This document shows positions 35,794-45,165 of a stretch of 64,000 nt of DNA, piece by piece. The notes under the pieces are model-generated. The model did no database searches. It saw only the letters and a list, made by a program, of their open reading frames with translations, and was not told the DNA's origin. The translations under genes and the position numbers were made by a program. The first letter of the stretch is position 1. Each line of letters opens with the position of its first letter. This DNA is from Sedimentibacter sp. zth1 (GTDB taxonomy: Bacteria > Bacillota > Clostridia > Tissierellales > Sedimentibacteraceae): NCBI RefSeq assembly GCF_017352195.1, contig NZ_CP071445.1:620001-684000 (forward strand). The letters run 5' to 3'.

Positions 35794-35835
35794 AACAAAG
35801 AAAGTGATGCCATTTTAAACACCACTTTCTTTGTT
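35794..35835. terminator. Bidirectional terminator
   Basis: A 13-bp perfect stem (AACAAAGAAAGTG / CACTTTCTTTGTT) has a 16-base loop between the rightward ABC-2 operon and the leftward DUF2680 gene. Confidence 0.82.
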
Positions 35836-35836
35836 A

Positions 35837-36307
35837 TTATTCTGAAAAACAAGATCCTTTGGAGTTACCCATTCTTTTGCCTTGTCCTTCACCATTTCTC
35901 ATACCGTGTCCGTTACCCTTACCAAAACCGATTCCATATTCTTGACCGATTTTAGCAGACCCAGTGCCATCGCAATTTGCTTGATTTTCTACAATAGCAT
36001 TTATAATCTCATCTGCTTTTTCTTGTGTAAGTATTCCATCAGCAACTTTTTCTTCTAGAATATCTTTTTTGATTTCAATATTTTCTTTTTTGAATTCTTC
36101 AAGCTTTCCTGCATCATTTGCAAGAGTTCCATAAGTTTTGCCTGTTTCCTGTTTTGCTTCAATAACAGCTTCGACTGTTTTTCCTGTGAGCCCTGCTACA
36201 ACGTCCGCAGGAGTTTTATAATTTGAAGCTGCAAATGCTGTCATTGATGTTGCACCAACTACTAATAATACTGTTCCAAGTGTTATGATTTTTTTAATCT
36301 TTGTCAT
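35837..36307 (-). CDS. DUF2680-type secreted protein
   Basis: This 156-aa exported protein has an N-terminal signal peptide with a cleavage-like site after TAFA (about residue 26). A helical DUF2680-like domain follows (VEAVIEAKQETGKTYGTLA, then DGILTQEKADEI). The C-terminal tail is rich in Gly, Asn, Lys and Met (GFGKGNGHGMRNGEGQGKRMG). Related small proteins are found beside two-component systems and may act in the envelope, possibly metal- or stress-linked; function is unknown. AGGAG precedes the ATG. It is divergent from the response-regulator gene across about 210 bases. Confidence 0.78.
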   Translation of the reverse strand: MTKIKKIITLGTVLLVVGATSMTAFAASNYKTPADVVAGLTGKTVEAVIEAKQETGKTYGTLANDAGKLEEFKKENIEIKKDILEEKVADGILTQEKADEIINAIVENQANCDGTGSAKIGQEYGIGFGKGNGHGMRNGEGQGKRMGNSKGSCFSE

Positions 36308-36519
36308 TTTAAATGACTCCTTTCATTTTTTTATTAGCATTTCTGCTATGGTTATATAATAATCTACTTTTATGTTTTAATTGTGTTTTTATTATGGAAT
36401 AAAAACTACTTTTCATTAAATAATTTTTAGTTGTTTTGTATATTACTAAAAAGACACATATTTACCATACTAATTTTTTATGATATATTAATATAAATAA
36501 ATAATAAGAGGTGTTCAAG

Positions 36520-37215
36520 TTGGGATATATTTTAGTAGCAGATGATAATACTCAAATTTCTTCAATTTTATCAGAATATATAAAAAAAGAGGGCTATACT
36601 CCTATAATAGCAGGTAATGGAGAAGAGGCAATTTCAAAATTCAATGAATTTAATCCAGAAATAATTTTACTTGATGTAATGATGCCTTCTATTGACGGCT
36701 TTGAAGTTTGCAGAGAGATAAGAAAAACTTCAAACGTTCCTATTATTATGGTAACCGCACGAGGCGAGGATTTTGAAAGAATTATGGGACTTGATATCGG
36801 AGCAGACGATTATATTGTTAAGCCATTTTCTCCTGGAGAGGTAATGGCAAGAGTCCGTGCTATTCTTCGTCGAATTGCTAAATCAGATGATAAAACTTCT
36901 CAAGTTTTTAGTTTTGATAACCTTATAATAAATTTAGATGATTATTTTGTAACAGTTGCTAGCCAAAATGTTTCACTAACAAAAAAGGAAATAGAACTTT
37001 TATGGACACTTGCAAATAATCAAAACAAAGTCTTTTCAAGGGATAATCTTTTAAATAGCCTTTGGGGATATGATTATTTTGGTGACACAAGAACAGTGGA
37101 TTCACATATTAAAAGGTTACGAGCTAAGATTAATAAATTTCAACATGATAATTGGGATATTACTACAATATGGGGTGTTGGATATAAATTTGAGGGTTTA
37201 AAAAATGAAAAATAG
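36520..37215 (+). CDS. OmpR/PhoB family response regulator
   Basis: This 231-aa regulator has a receiver domain with acidic pair D8/D9, phospho-acceptor D52 in ILLDVMMPS and Lys in VKPFSP. The winged-helix DNA-binding domain includes LTKKEIELLWTLA and DTRTVDSHIKRLRAKI. I choose the TTG start at 36520 because AGAGGTG (36507-36513) is 6 bases before it; GTG 36511 lies inside that site. It overlaps the kinase gene by 11 bases. The divergent DUF2680 gene is a likely target, which is inference. Confidence 0.93.
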   Translation: MGYILVADDNTQISSILSEYIKKEGYTPIIAGNGEEAISKFNEFNPEIILLDVMMPSIDGFEVCREIRKTSNVPIIMVTARGEDFERIMGLDIGADDYIVKPFSPGEVMARVRAILRRIAKSDDKTSQVFSFDNLIINLDDYFVTVASQNVSLTKKEIELLWTLANNQNKVFSRDNLLNSLWGYDYFGDTRTVDSHIKRLRAKINKFQHDNWDITTIWGVGYKFEGLKNEK

Positions 37216-38665
37216 AATTGCATTTAAACTTACTTTATATTTTACATTAGCACTTTTAGTTTTTTTATTAATTTTTAGTGGTATTTTTATTTTCCTTTTT
37301 AAAAGAAATACTGTTGAATTAAATAAGATTGAACTTGAAAAAAGGGCAACAAAAATATCCGAAACCTTATCACCCATTATAGAAGGAAACACAATAAAAG
37401 TGCAAGGTAAAGGATACGGAGCTTATATTAAATTTTTAAATGATATAGCTATGGCTGATGTCTGGATTGTGGATGAAAATCTTAATATTATTACAAGTGG
37501 CAAAGGACTTCACTCACAATATTCATTTTCTGAGTTGCCGCTAAATGCTGAAAATATTGTTAAAGATGTATTTAAAGGGAAAACGGCTTTTAGCGAAAGT
37601 TTTAGCTCTATATTAGATACTTCTGTCCTAACAGTTGGAACACCAATAATATCAAGCAATGATATAGTAATTGGTGTTGTGTTACTTCATTCTCCTATCA
37701 ATGGAATTAACCTTGTAATAGCAAAGGGTATTTTTATTTTGTCTTTAAGCGTTGGCATTGCTTTAATTATTGCTGTTTTACTTTCAATAACTTTTTCTGT
37801 AATCTTTACTAAACCTTTGAACAAGATGAATAATACTGCAATAAAACTGGCAGACGGCAATTATACTGTAAAAAATAATATTAAGCAAGGTGATGAAATC
37901 GGTACTCTTGCGAATAACATGGATATTCTTTCTGATAGGCTTTATTTATCTTCAAAGGAAAGTGAAAAATTAGAGCAATTAAGACGTGATTTTATTGCGA
38001 ATATTTCACATGAATTAAGAACTCCAATTACAGTTATCCGTGGTTCTCTTGAAGCACTAAATGACGAAGTTGTAACTGAAGAAAATCAAGTAAAAGAATA
38101 CTATAAGCAAATGTTAAATGAAAGTATAAACTTACAAAGGCTTATAGGAGATTTACTGGACTTATCAAGACTTCAAAATACAGAGTTTAAAATTGAAATG
38201 TTAGATGTAAATATTTACGATGTTATCAATGATATTATAAGAAGTGCAAAAAACATAGCTAAGTCAAAAAATATAGAATTATTGTTAGTAAACACCGCTA
38301 CAAATTGTTCTATTTGTGGTGATTATGGAAGGCTTAGGCAAATGTTTATGACTTTACTTGACAATGCTATTAAATTTTCTCCACAAAATGGTCACATTAA
38401 TATAACATTATCTAGAAATGAAAGCTTAAATATTTCAATTAAAGATGAAGGTATAGGAATAGAAAAACAAGATTTACCTTATTTATTTGAACGTTTTTAT
38501 AAAACAAAAGCAATAGAAAACACAAATGGAACTGGGTTAGGTCTATCGATTGCAAAACAAATTGCGCTTAGACACAATGCGAAAATATGCGTAAATAGTT
38601 TAAAAAGCAAGGGAAGTGAGTTTATAGTGAAATTCCCTCTGACAATATTAACTATACACAAATAA
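37205..38665 (+). CDS. Membrane sensor histidine kinase
   Basis: This 486-aa kinase has membrane segments at about 10-32 and 172-200 flanking an extracellular sensor of about 140 residues, then a HAMP domain (KPLNKMNN region). The HisKA box NISHELRTP carries phospho-acceptor His269. The ATPase domain has LLDNAIKFSP, KDEGIGIEK and GTGLGLSIA. The gene overlaps the response regulator, forming a complete two-component system. The signal is unknown. Confidence 0.93.
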   Translation: MKNRIAFKLTLYFTLALLVFLLIFSGIFIFLFKRNTVELNKIELEKRATKISETLSPIIEGNTIKVQGKGYGAYIKFLNDIAMADVWIVDENLNIITSGKGLHSQYSFSELPLNAENIVKDVFKGKTAFSESFSSILDTSVLTVGTPIISSNDIVIGVVLLHSPINGINLVIAKGIFILSLSVGIALIIAVLLSITFSVIFTKPLNKMNNTAIKLADGNYTVKNNIKQGDEIGTLANNMDILSDRLYLSSKESEKLEQLRRDFIANISHELRTPITVIRGSLEALNDEVVTEENQVKEYYKQMLNESINLQRLIGDLLDLSRLQNTEFKIEMLDVNIYDVINDIIRSAKNIAKSKNIELLLVNTATNCSICGDYGRLRQMFMTLLDNAIKFSPQNGHINITLSRNESLNISIKDEGIGIEKQDLPYLFERFYKTKAIENTNGTGLGLSIAKQIALRHNAKICVNSLKSKGSEFIVKFPLTILTIHK

Positions 38666-38741
38666 AAAGCAAAATTCTATAAGAACGTTCCTACTTTATG
38701 AAAGGTTAGAATTATTAAATAGCAAAGCACAACAATCAATC

Positions 38742-38786
38742 AAACCATTTATCAATTATACAATTAATGATAAATGGTTTTGTTTT
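38742..38786 (+). terminator. Terminator after histidine kinase
   Basis: A 13-bp stem (AAACCATTTATCA / TGATAAATGGTTT) has a 13-base loop and is followed by TGTTTTATTT. Confidence 0.82.
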
Positions 38787-38802
38787 ATTTGTTAAAAAAA
38801 TC

Positions 38803-38830
38803 TTGACAAGAAGAATAAAAAGTGTAAAAT
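38803..38830 (+). promoter_or_regulatory. Promoter of the MarR-ABC operon
   Basis: TTGACA (38803-38808), a 16-base spacer and TAAAAT (38825-38830) preceded by TG. The repeat array 38840-38877 begins about 10 bases downstream, in the transcribed leader. Confidence 0.72.
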
Positions 38831-38839
38831 ATATTTAGC

Positions 38840-38877
38840 ATACGAAATATTATTATACGAAAGTTAATTATACGAAA
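38840..38877 (+). repeat. Three direct ATACGAAA repeats at 15-bp spacing (candidate operator)
   Basis: ATACGAAA occurs at 38840, 38855 and 38870, exactly 15 bp apart, between the promoter and the MarR gene. It probably binds the MarR repressor or another regulator. MarR sites are usually inverted repeats, so a direct-repeat arrangement is unusual. Confidence 0.75.
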
Positions 38878-38919
38878 TACTTTTATATAAAATTGATTTG
38901 AGAGAAGGTGAATAAACTT

Positions 38920-39348
38920 ATGGAAGAAACATCTAAAGCATTAGAAATACTTAGAACTTTTAGAGAAGTAATGAAGACTCTAAAGAAAAATATAAAGTGT
39001 CAATATAAAGAAGTAAATCTAACTGGTGCTCAAGGGATGATGATGGGAATTTTGGCTCATAATGAAAAAATGAAGATTAGTGATTTAAGTGAGAAACTTA
39101 ATTTATCTAACAGTACCGTTTCAGGAATAGTAGATAGACTTGAAAAGCAAGGATTAGTTGAAAGAGTAAGAAGCAAAGAAGATAGAAGAGTAGTATATGT
39201 TAATATTACACCAGAATTCAAAAAAATTGCTGAAGAAAAATTTAAAGAAGCAGAGAAAGAGATTGAAATAAAAATGAGTAGAGCCAGCGACGAAGAGTTG
39301 GATAGAATACTTCAAGGATTAAATAGTCTAAAAAAAATACTAGACTAG
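38920..39348 (+). CDS. MarR family transcriptional regulator
   Basis: This 142-aa winged-helix dimeric repressor has MKISDLSEKLNLSNSTVSGIVDRLEKQGLVERVRSKEDRR-type recognition helix and wing (about 50-90), with helical dimer ends. I start at ATG 38920, since AGAAGG is at 38903-38908; GTG 38908 overlaps it. It is the first gene ahead of two ABC exporter subunits and probably represses the operon, with release by a transported compound (known for similar units). Confidence 0.92.
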   Translation: MEETSKALEILRTFREVMKTLKKNIKCQYKEVNLTGAQGMMMGILAHNEKMKISDLSEKLNLSNSTVSGIVDRLEKQGLVERVRSKEDRRVVYVNITPEFKKIAEEKFKEAEKEIEIKMSRASDEELDRILQGLNSLKKILD

Positions 39349-39409
39349 CTAATATAAAATATGTAACTAACAAGAATAATTTAGTATTTGATAAGGAGAT
39401 GATAGGAAG

Positions 39410-41635
39410 ATGGTTAAATTAGCAAAATATCTAAAACCATTTATTGCATTAATATTGACTGCAATAATTTTGCTTTTTGTTCAGGTAATGTGTGATCTTT
39501 CATTGCCAGACTACATGTCTGATATTGTAAACATAGGTATTCAGCAGGGCGGTATTGAAAATTCAGTGCCAAAGGCGATTAGAGCAAGTCAAATGGATAA
39601 ACTTACAATATTTGTGGATAAAAATGATAATAAAAATATAATGAAAAATTATTCATTAATTGATAAATCTAATTTAGAATATGATAAGTATGTTAAAAAA
39701 TATCCTGTTTTAGAGAAGGAATCTATTTACATATTGAATGACGTAAGTAAAGAGGAAATTAACAAAATGAGTCCTATAATAGGAAAAGCTTTTGTTGCAG
39801 TTACAGGTGTTGAAAAAATAAAAGCTGATGCTAAGGACGATGTAATAAATTTTAATGGGAATGAAATTCCTGCTGATACAGATTTATTTGTTTTATTTGA
39901 AAATATGCCAGCTGAACAGCGTTTGAAAATAACTGATGATATGAATAAAAAGTTTTCAGCTTTAGGGGATAGCATGATTAATCAAGCAGCTGCTAGTTCA
40001 ATTAAAGCTGAATATTCTGCATTAGGAATGAATACAGATAAAATACAAAGTAGATATATTATAAACACAGGAAAATATATGCTTCTAATATCTTTATTTA
40101 GTGCAATATGTACTGTTATTGTTGGACTATTAGCAGCAAGAACCGCTGCAGGAGTATCAAAAAATCTGCGTAAAGATATATTTACAAAGGTTGAAAATTT
40201 CTCAAATGCTGAATTTGACAAATTTTCTACTGCTTCACTAATTACAAGAACTACTAATGATGTTACTCAAATTCAGATGCTTATTGTTCTTGCCATAAGG
40301 ATGATAATATATGCACCTATAATGGGAATAGGTGGAGTTATAAAGGCTCTTAATAGGAGTGTTTCAATGTCATGGATTATAGCATTAGCAGTTATAGTTC
40401 TAATGTCACTAATTGGGAGCGTATTCACAATTGCAGTTCCAAAATTTAAGGCAATTCAAAAACTAATAGATAGACTAAATTTAGTTACTCGTGAAAACCT
40501 TTCAGGAATGATGGTAATAAGAGCCTTCAATACTCAAAAGTTTGAGGAGAAGAGATTCGACAAGGCAAACAAAGACCTTACAAGTACAAATCTTTTTGTA
40601 AATCGTGTAATGGTATTAATGTTTCCTGCTATGATGCTATTAATGAATGGTGTTACATTGCTTATTGTTTGGGTAGGAGCTCATCAAATTGCAAACTCAG
40701 ATATGCAAGTAGGAGATATGATGGCATTTATGCAATATGCTATGCAAATAATTTTTGCATTCTTGATGATGTCTTTTATGTTTATTATGATACCAAGAGC
40801 CTCAGTATCTGCACAAAGAATTGCAGAAGTTTTAGAGGTGAGACCTACTATAATAGATCCAAAAGAGCCTAAGCGTTTTAATAAGAAAATTAAAGGAGTA
40901 GTTGAATATAAAAATGTACACTTCAAATATCCTGGAGCTGAGGAAGATGTAATTAAGAATATAAGCTTTAAGGCTTTACCAGGACAGACTACAGCATTTA
41001 TAGGTTCTACTGGTTCTGGAAAGTCAACGCTTATAAATTTACTTCCACGTTTTTATGATATAACAAGTGGAGAAATACTTATTGATGGAATGAATGTTAG
41101 AGAAGTAACACAGCATGAGTTGCGAGAACAAATTGGATATGTACCACAAAAAGGTTCGTTATTCCAAGGTACTATAGAGTCTAATTTAAAGTATGCTGAT
41201 GAAAATGCAACAATAGATGATATAAAGAAAGCCATCGAAATTGCACAAGCTATGGAATTTGTAAGTGAAAAACCTGATGGACTTGAAAGTGAAATATCAC
41301 AAGGTGGAGACAATGTATCAGGCGGTCAAAAGCAAAGATTATCGATTGCACGTGCTCTCGTAAAGAAACCTCAAATTTATATATTTGATGATAGCTTTTC
41401 AGCACTTGATTTTAAAACAGATGCATTACTTAGAAAAGAATTAAAGAATCAAACAGCTTCAAGTACACTTCTTATAGTTGCACAGCGTATTTCAACTATT
41501 ATGAATGCTGAACAGATTATTGTTCTTGATGAAGGTAAAGTAGTTGGTATTGGTACCCATGCTGAACTGTTAAAAAATTGTAAAACTTATCAAGAAATTG
41601 CTTTATCACAGCTATCAAAGGAGGAATTAGCATGA
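39410..41635 (+). CDS. Heterodimeric ABC multidrug exporter, subunit with degenerate ATP site
   Basis: This 741-aa half-transporter is longer than usual because of a large extracytoplasmic insertion (about residues 40-215) between the first two membrane segments. The ATPase has Walker A GSTGSGKST and signature VSGGQKQRL, but Walker B ends IYIFDDSFSALD, with Asp where the catalytic Glu belongs. That is the mark of the degenerate site in heterodimeric exporters such as BmrCD, LmrCD and EfrCD. The gene overlaps its partner by 4 bases and follows MarR. Confidence 0.9.
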   Translation: MVKLAKYLKPFIALILTAIILLFVQVMCDLSLPDYMSDIVNIGIQQGGIENSVPKAIRASQMDKLTIFVDKNDNKNIMKNYSLIDKSNLEYDKYVKKYPVLEKESIYILNDVSKEEINKMSPIIGKAFVAVTGVEKIKADAKDDVINFNGNEIPADTDLFVLFENMPAEQRLKITDDMNKKFSALGDSMINQAAASSIKAEYSALGMNTDKIQSRYIINTGKYMLLISLFSAICTVIVGLLAARTAAGVSKNLRKDIFTKVENFSNAEFDKFSTASLITRTTNDVTQIQMLIVLAIRMIIYAPIMGIGGVIKALNRSVSMSWIIALAVIVLMSLIGSVFTIAVPKFKAIQKLIDRLNLVTRENLSGMMVIRAFNTQKFEEKRFDKANKDLTSTNLFVNRVMVLMFPAMMLLMNGVTLLIVWVGAHQIANSDMQVGDMMAFMQYAMQIIFAFLMMSFMFIMIPRASVSAQRIAEVLEVRPTIIDPKEPKRFNKKIKGVVEYKNVHFKYPGAEEDVIKNISFKALPGQTTAFIGSTGSGKSTLINLLPRFYDITSGEILIDGMNVREVTQHELREQIGYVPQKGSLFQGTIESNLKYADENATIDDIKKAIEIAQAMEFVSEKPDGLESEISQGGDNVSGGQKQRLSIARALVKKPQIYIFDDSFSALDFKTDALLRKELKNQTASSTLLIVAQRISTIMNAEQIIVLDEGKVVGIGTHAELLKNCKTYQEIALSQLSKEELA

Positions 41636-43497
41636 GAGAGCAAAATACAAAAACACAAACTCATCAAAAGAACCATGGTCAAATGAGAGGTCCTGGTGGA
41701 ATGATGCGAGGTGGAGAAAAAGCTCGTGATTTCAAAGGCACAATGAAAAAACTTATAAAATATTTAAGTGTTTATAAGATTTCAATGATAATTGTATTTA
41801 TATTTGCCGCAGCAAGTACTGTATTTGCAATAGTAGGTCCAAAAATTTTAGGAAAAGCAACAACAAAATTATTTGAAGGTGTAATGGCTAAAATTTCTGG
41901 CATAGGAAATATAGATTTTGATTATATCGGAAAAATTATGTTGATACTTATAGGGTTCTATTTAGTAAGTGCATCGTTTAGTTATATTCAAGGATGGATA
42001 ATGTCTGGTGTATCTATGAAGGTAAGCTATAAATTAAGAAAAAATATTTCTGAAAAAATTAACCGCATGCCTCTTAAGTATTTTGATAGCACAAATCACG
42101 GTGAAGTTTTATCTCGTGTTACTAATGATGTTGATACCCTTAGCCAGACGCTTAACCAAAGTTTAAGTCAAATTATTACATCTGTTATAACTGTCATTGG
42201 AGTATTAGTCATGATGATTAGTATAAGTTGGCAAATGACTCTTGTAGCAATGGTTATTATTCCATTATCAATGATACTTATTATTGTTATTGTTAAGAAC
42301 TCTCAAAAATTCTTTAAACAACAACAAGATTATTTAGGAAATGTCAATGGACACGTTGAAGAAATGTACGGCGGACACATAGTAATGAAAGCTTTCAATG
42401 GAGAAAAAGACAGTATAGAGAAGTTTGATAAAATGAACAATCAACTTTTTGGAGTTGCATGGAAGTCTCAATTCCTAACTAGTATAATGATGCCTCTTAT
42501 GAATTTTATTGGAAATTTAGGATATGTAGCGGTATGTATTTTAGGTGGATGGCTTGCAGCAAAGAGAACCATCGAGGTTGGTGATATTCAAGCATTTATT
42601 CAATATGTACGTCAGTTTACACAACCACTTTCCCAAATAGCTAATATATCTAATATACTTCAACAAACTGCTGCTTCAGCAGAGCGTGTATTTGAATTTT
42701 TAGAACAAGAAGAGGAAGTTCCAGAAAACACAAATCCTGTTAAGCTTGAAAATGTTAACGGAAATGTTAAATTTAATAATGTACACTTTGGATATAATGA
42801 TGATAAAATTATAATAAATAACTTCTCAGCTGCTATTAAACCAGGACAAAAAATTGCAATTGTTGGTCCAACAGGAGCAGGTAAGACTACTATGGTGAAA
42901 TTATTAATGCGTTTCTATGACGTAAATAGCGGAGCAATACTAGTTGATGGACATGATATCAATGAATTCACACGTAGTGATTTGCGTTCTATGTTTGGTA
43001 TGGTTCTTCAAGATACATGGTTATATAATGCTACTATAATGGAAAACATACGATATGGACGTCTTAATGCCACACAAGAAGAAGTAATAGCTGCAGCAAA
43101 AGCAGCTCATGTTGACAGCTTTGTTCATACATTACCAGGTGGCTATAACATGGTACTGAATGAAGAAGCTTCAAATGTATCACAAGGACAGAAACAATTA
43201 TTAACTATTGCTAGAGCAATACTTGCAAATCCTAAGATACTTATTCTTGACGAAGCTACAAGTTCTGTCGATACTCGTACTGAATTGCAAATTCAAAAAG
43301 CTATGAATAATCTTATGAAAGATAGAACGAGTTTTATAATCGCTCATCGTTTATCAACAATACGTGATGCTGATTTAATACTTGTTATGCAAAATGGAGA
43401 TATTGTTGAACAAGGAAATCACAATGAACTTCTTGCGAAAGCTGGCGTTTATTCTGAACTATATAACAGTCAATTTGAACACGAACAGGTTATCTAA
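41632..43497 (+). CDS. Heterodimeric ABC multidrug exporter, catalytic subunit
   Basis: This 621-aa half-transporter has a hydrophilic N-terminus rich in Gly, Met, Arg and His (GQMRGPGGMMRGG), six membrane segments, then an ATPase with Walker A GPTGAGKTT, signature VSQGQKQLL and a canonical Walker B ILILDEATSSVD. The complete catalytic Glu complements the Asp-bearing partner encoded just upstream (ATGA overlap, GGAGG inside that gene). The pair probably exports drugs or peptides under MarR control. Confidence 0.9.
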   Translation: MREQNTKTQTHQKNHGQMRGPGGMMRGGEKARDFKGTMKKLIKYLSVYKISMIIVFIFAAASTVFAIVGPKILGKATTKLFEGVMAKISGIGNIDFDYIGKIMLILIGFYLVSASFSYIQGWIMSGVSMKVSYKLRKNISEKINRMPLKYFDSTNHGEVLSRVTNDVDTLSQTLNQSLSQIITSVITVIGVLVMMISISWQMTLVAMVIIPLSMILIIVIVKNSQKFFKQQQDYLGNVNGHVEEMYGGHIVMKAFNGEKDSIEKFDKMNNQLFGVAWKSQFLTSIMMPLMNFIGNLGYVAVCILGGWLAAKRTIEVGDIQAFIQYVRQFTQPLSQIANISNILQQTAASAERVFEFLEQEEEVPENTNPVKLENVNGNVKFNNVHFGYNDDKIIINNFSAAIKPGQKIAIVGPTGAGKTTMVKLLMRFYDVNSGAILVDGHDINEFTRSDLRSMFGMVLQDTWLYNATIMENIRYGRLNATQEEVIAAAKAAHVDSFVHTLPGGYNMVLNEEASNVSQGQKQLLTIARAILANPKILILDEATSSVDTRTELQIQKAMNNLMKDRTSFIIAHRLSTIRDADLILVMQNGDIVEQGNHNELLAKAGVYSELYNSQFEHEQVI

Positions 43498-43509
43498 ATA
43501 TATTGAAAA

Positions 43510-43544
43510 TAAAGCCATCACATTGTTAAACATGTGGTGGCTTT
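43510..43544 (+). terminator. Hairpin after ABC exporter operon
   Basis: The 13-bp stem AAAGCCATCACAT / ATGTGGTGGCTTT contains one G-T pair and has an 8-base loop. The T-run is short, so termination is probable but not certain. Confidence 0.6.
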
Positions 43545-43574
43545 GAAATATTTGATGAAAGTAGAGGATAGATA

Positions 43575-44138
43575 ATGAAAATAGTGATAGTTAATTTTAG
43601 TGGAAAATTGAAAAATGGGAATGGAGAAAAAATAAGCTTATATATAAAAAAGCTATTATGTAAAAATGAAGTACAAATTATAAATTTTAAACAATTAAAT
43701 ATAAATTCATGCAATATGTGTAATTATGAATGTTTTGAAAAAATGAGTAGTTGTAGATATATTGATGATGATATAAAGTTTGTCTATGATTCATTAATTA
43801 ATGCAGATTATAATATATATATTATACCAATATATAGTGATTATCCGTGTTCAAATTATTTTGCTTTCAGAGAAAGATCACAATGCTATTTTGATGAAGT
43901 AATTTATAACAAGTATAGCGTTATAAGAAAAAGTTTTATAATAATTGGAAATAGTGGATTTGAGAATACTTATAATATAGTACATAATGATTATAAAGAT
44001 ATAAATAGAGACAGTTTCTTGCAATTAAGTAGTAATAAATATTCAACTAAATCTATTAATGGAGATTTAATTACATTCGATGGTATTAAGTTAGAAATAA
44101 GTAATTTCATAAATAATAATTTTATAAAACTAGAATAG
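43575..44138 (+). CDS. Flavodoxin-like NAD(P)H-dependent oxidoreductase family protein
   Basis: This 187-aa protein has the start KIVIVNFSGKLKNGNGEKIS, where the P-loop for FMN phosphate is expected, then NSCNMCNYECFEKMSSCRYIDDD, the Cys-rich stretch typical of the iron-sulfur flavoprotein/NADPH-FMN-reductase group. IIPIYSDYPCSNYFAFRER matches the second flavin loop. FMN binding is probable; the electron partner is unknown. AGAGGATAG precedes the ATG. It is a single gene followed by a terminator. Confidence 0.7.
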   Translation: MKIVIVNFSGKLKNGNGEKISLYIKKLLCKNEVQIINFKQLNINSCNMCNYECFEKMSSCRYIDDDIKFVYDSLINADYNIYIIPIYSDYPCSNYFAFRERSQCYFDEVIYNKYSVIRKSFIIIGNSGFENTYNIVHNDYKDINRDSFLQLSSNKYSTKSINGDLITFDGIKLEISNFINNNFIKLE

Positions 44139-44188
44139 TTTAATTAAACATTACAGAGGCTTTTGATTAATTTAATAGTGTATTTAAT

Positions 44189-44222
44189 ATTCTCTAAAAC
44201 TATGGTTTTAGGGAATTTTTAT
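44189..44222 (+). terminator. Terminator after flavodoxin-like gene
   Basis: ATTCTCTAAAAC and GGTTTTAGGGAAT pair (one G-T) around a 3-base loop, followed by a T-run. Confidence 0.75.
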
Positions 44223-44370
44223 TTAAGTGGTGTTACTTTTAAGCATATAAAAGGGTAAATGATAAAGTTTGATTTATTATGGTAAATAATGTATAATAAT
44301 GTGAAAATGGTTACTTACTAGTAATAGAATACATTATTATGTAAATAAAAAAATTATTTTGGAGGAAATT

Positions 44371-45090
44371 ATGTCGACTTGGAATCCTTGGAAGGGATGT
44401 CATAGAAAAAGTGAAGGCTGCAAGCATTGCTATATATTTAGAGCTAATGATAGAAAGAAAATAGATACAAATATTGTTTATAAAACTGATGAATTTGATA
44501 AACCCTTACAAAAGGATAAAAAAGGTAATTACAAGATAAAACCAGGACAGATGGTATATTTGTGCTTTAATGCAGATTTTCTTGTTGAAGAAGCAGATGA
44601 GTGGAGAAATGAGATATGGGAAATAATCAGGATTCGTACTGATCTTACATTTATGTTTTTGACAAAAAGAATTGAAAGATTTTATATTGGATTACCTGAA
44701 GATTTTAAAGATAATTTCGATAATTTGATAGTTTGTTGCACTATTGAAAATCAAAAAAGAGCAGATGAACGATTGCCCATTTTTAAAGCTTTGCCAATTA
44801 AACATAAGATGATAACAATCCAACCAATGCTTGAAAGAATTGATATATCTAAATATCTTGATGATGATATTGAATATGTTGTTGTAGGTGGAGAGTCTGG
44901 AAAGGATGTAAGACCACTAAATTATGATTGGGTTTTGGATATTAGACAGCAATGTATTGACGCAAATGTATCTTTTGAATTTAGACAATTAGGTTCTATA
45001 TTTATTAAGGATAAAAAAACTTATAATGTCCGAAAACAATACCTTTGTGCACAAGCTAGAAAGGCTGGTATTAATTATAAAAAATCATGA
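44371..45090 (+). CDS. DUF5131 (phage Gp37/Gp68-like) family protein
   Basis: This 239-aa protein has the start STWNPWKGCHRKSEGCKHCY, giving Cys10, Cys17 and Cys20 (CX6CX2C), close to the radical-SAM cluster pattern. VVVGGESGKDVRPL and QCIDANVSFEFRQLG are family hallmarks. Members are common on phages and in bacterial genomes, and a radical-SAM-like TIM barrel with unknown chemistry is likely (inference). GGAGG at 44361-44365 selects ATG 44371. Confidence 0.8.
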   Translation: MSTWNPWKGCHRKSEGCKHCYIFRANDRKKIDTNIVYKTDEFDKPLQKDKKGNYKIKPGQMVYLCFNADFLVEEADEWRNEIWEIIRIRTDLTFMFLTKRIERFYIGLPEDFKDNFDNLIVCCTIENQKRADERLPIFKALPIKHKMITIQPMLERIDISKYLDDDIEYVVVGGESGKDVRPLNYDWVLDIRQQCIDANVSFEFRQLGSIFIKDKKTYNVRKQYLCAQARKAGINYKKS

Positions 45091-45100
45091 TTAAATCATA

Positions 45101-45151
45101 TTGACAATAAAAAATAAGATGTTATAATATTCTCATCCCCCAGGGGGGGAT
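45101..45151 (+). promoter_or_regulatory. Promoter with CsoR-type C/G-tract operator
   Basis: TTGACA (45101-45106), a 16-base spacer and TATAAT (45123-45128) form the promoter. It is followed at 45135-45151 by the inverted C5-A-G7 tract (ATCCCCC / GGGGGAT arms). This matches the CsoR/RcnR class of metal-repressor operators and covers the expected transcription start, so the repressor encoded next would regulate itself. Confidence 0.85.
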
Positions 45152-45165
45152 AAGGAGGATAATAT

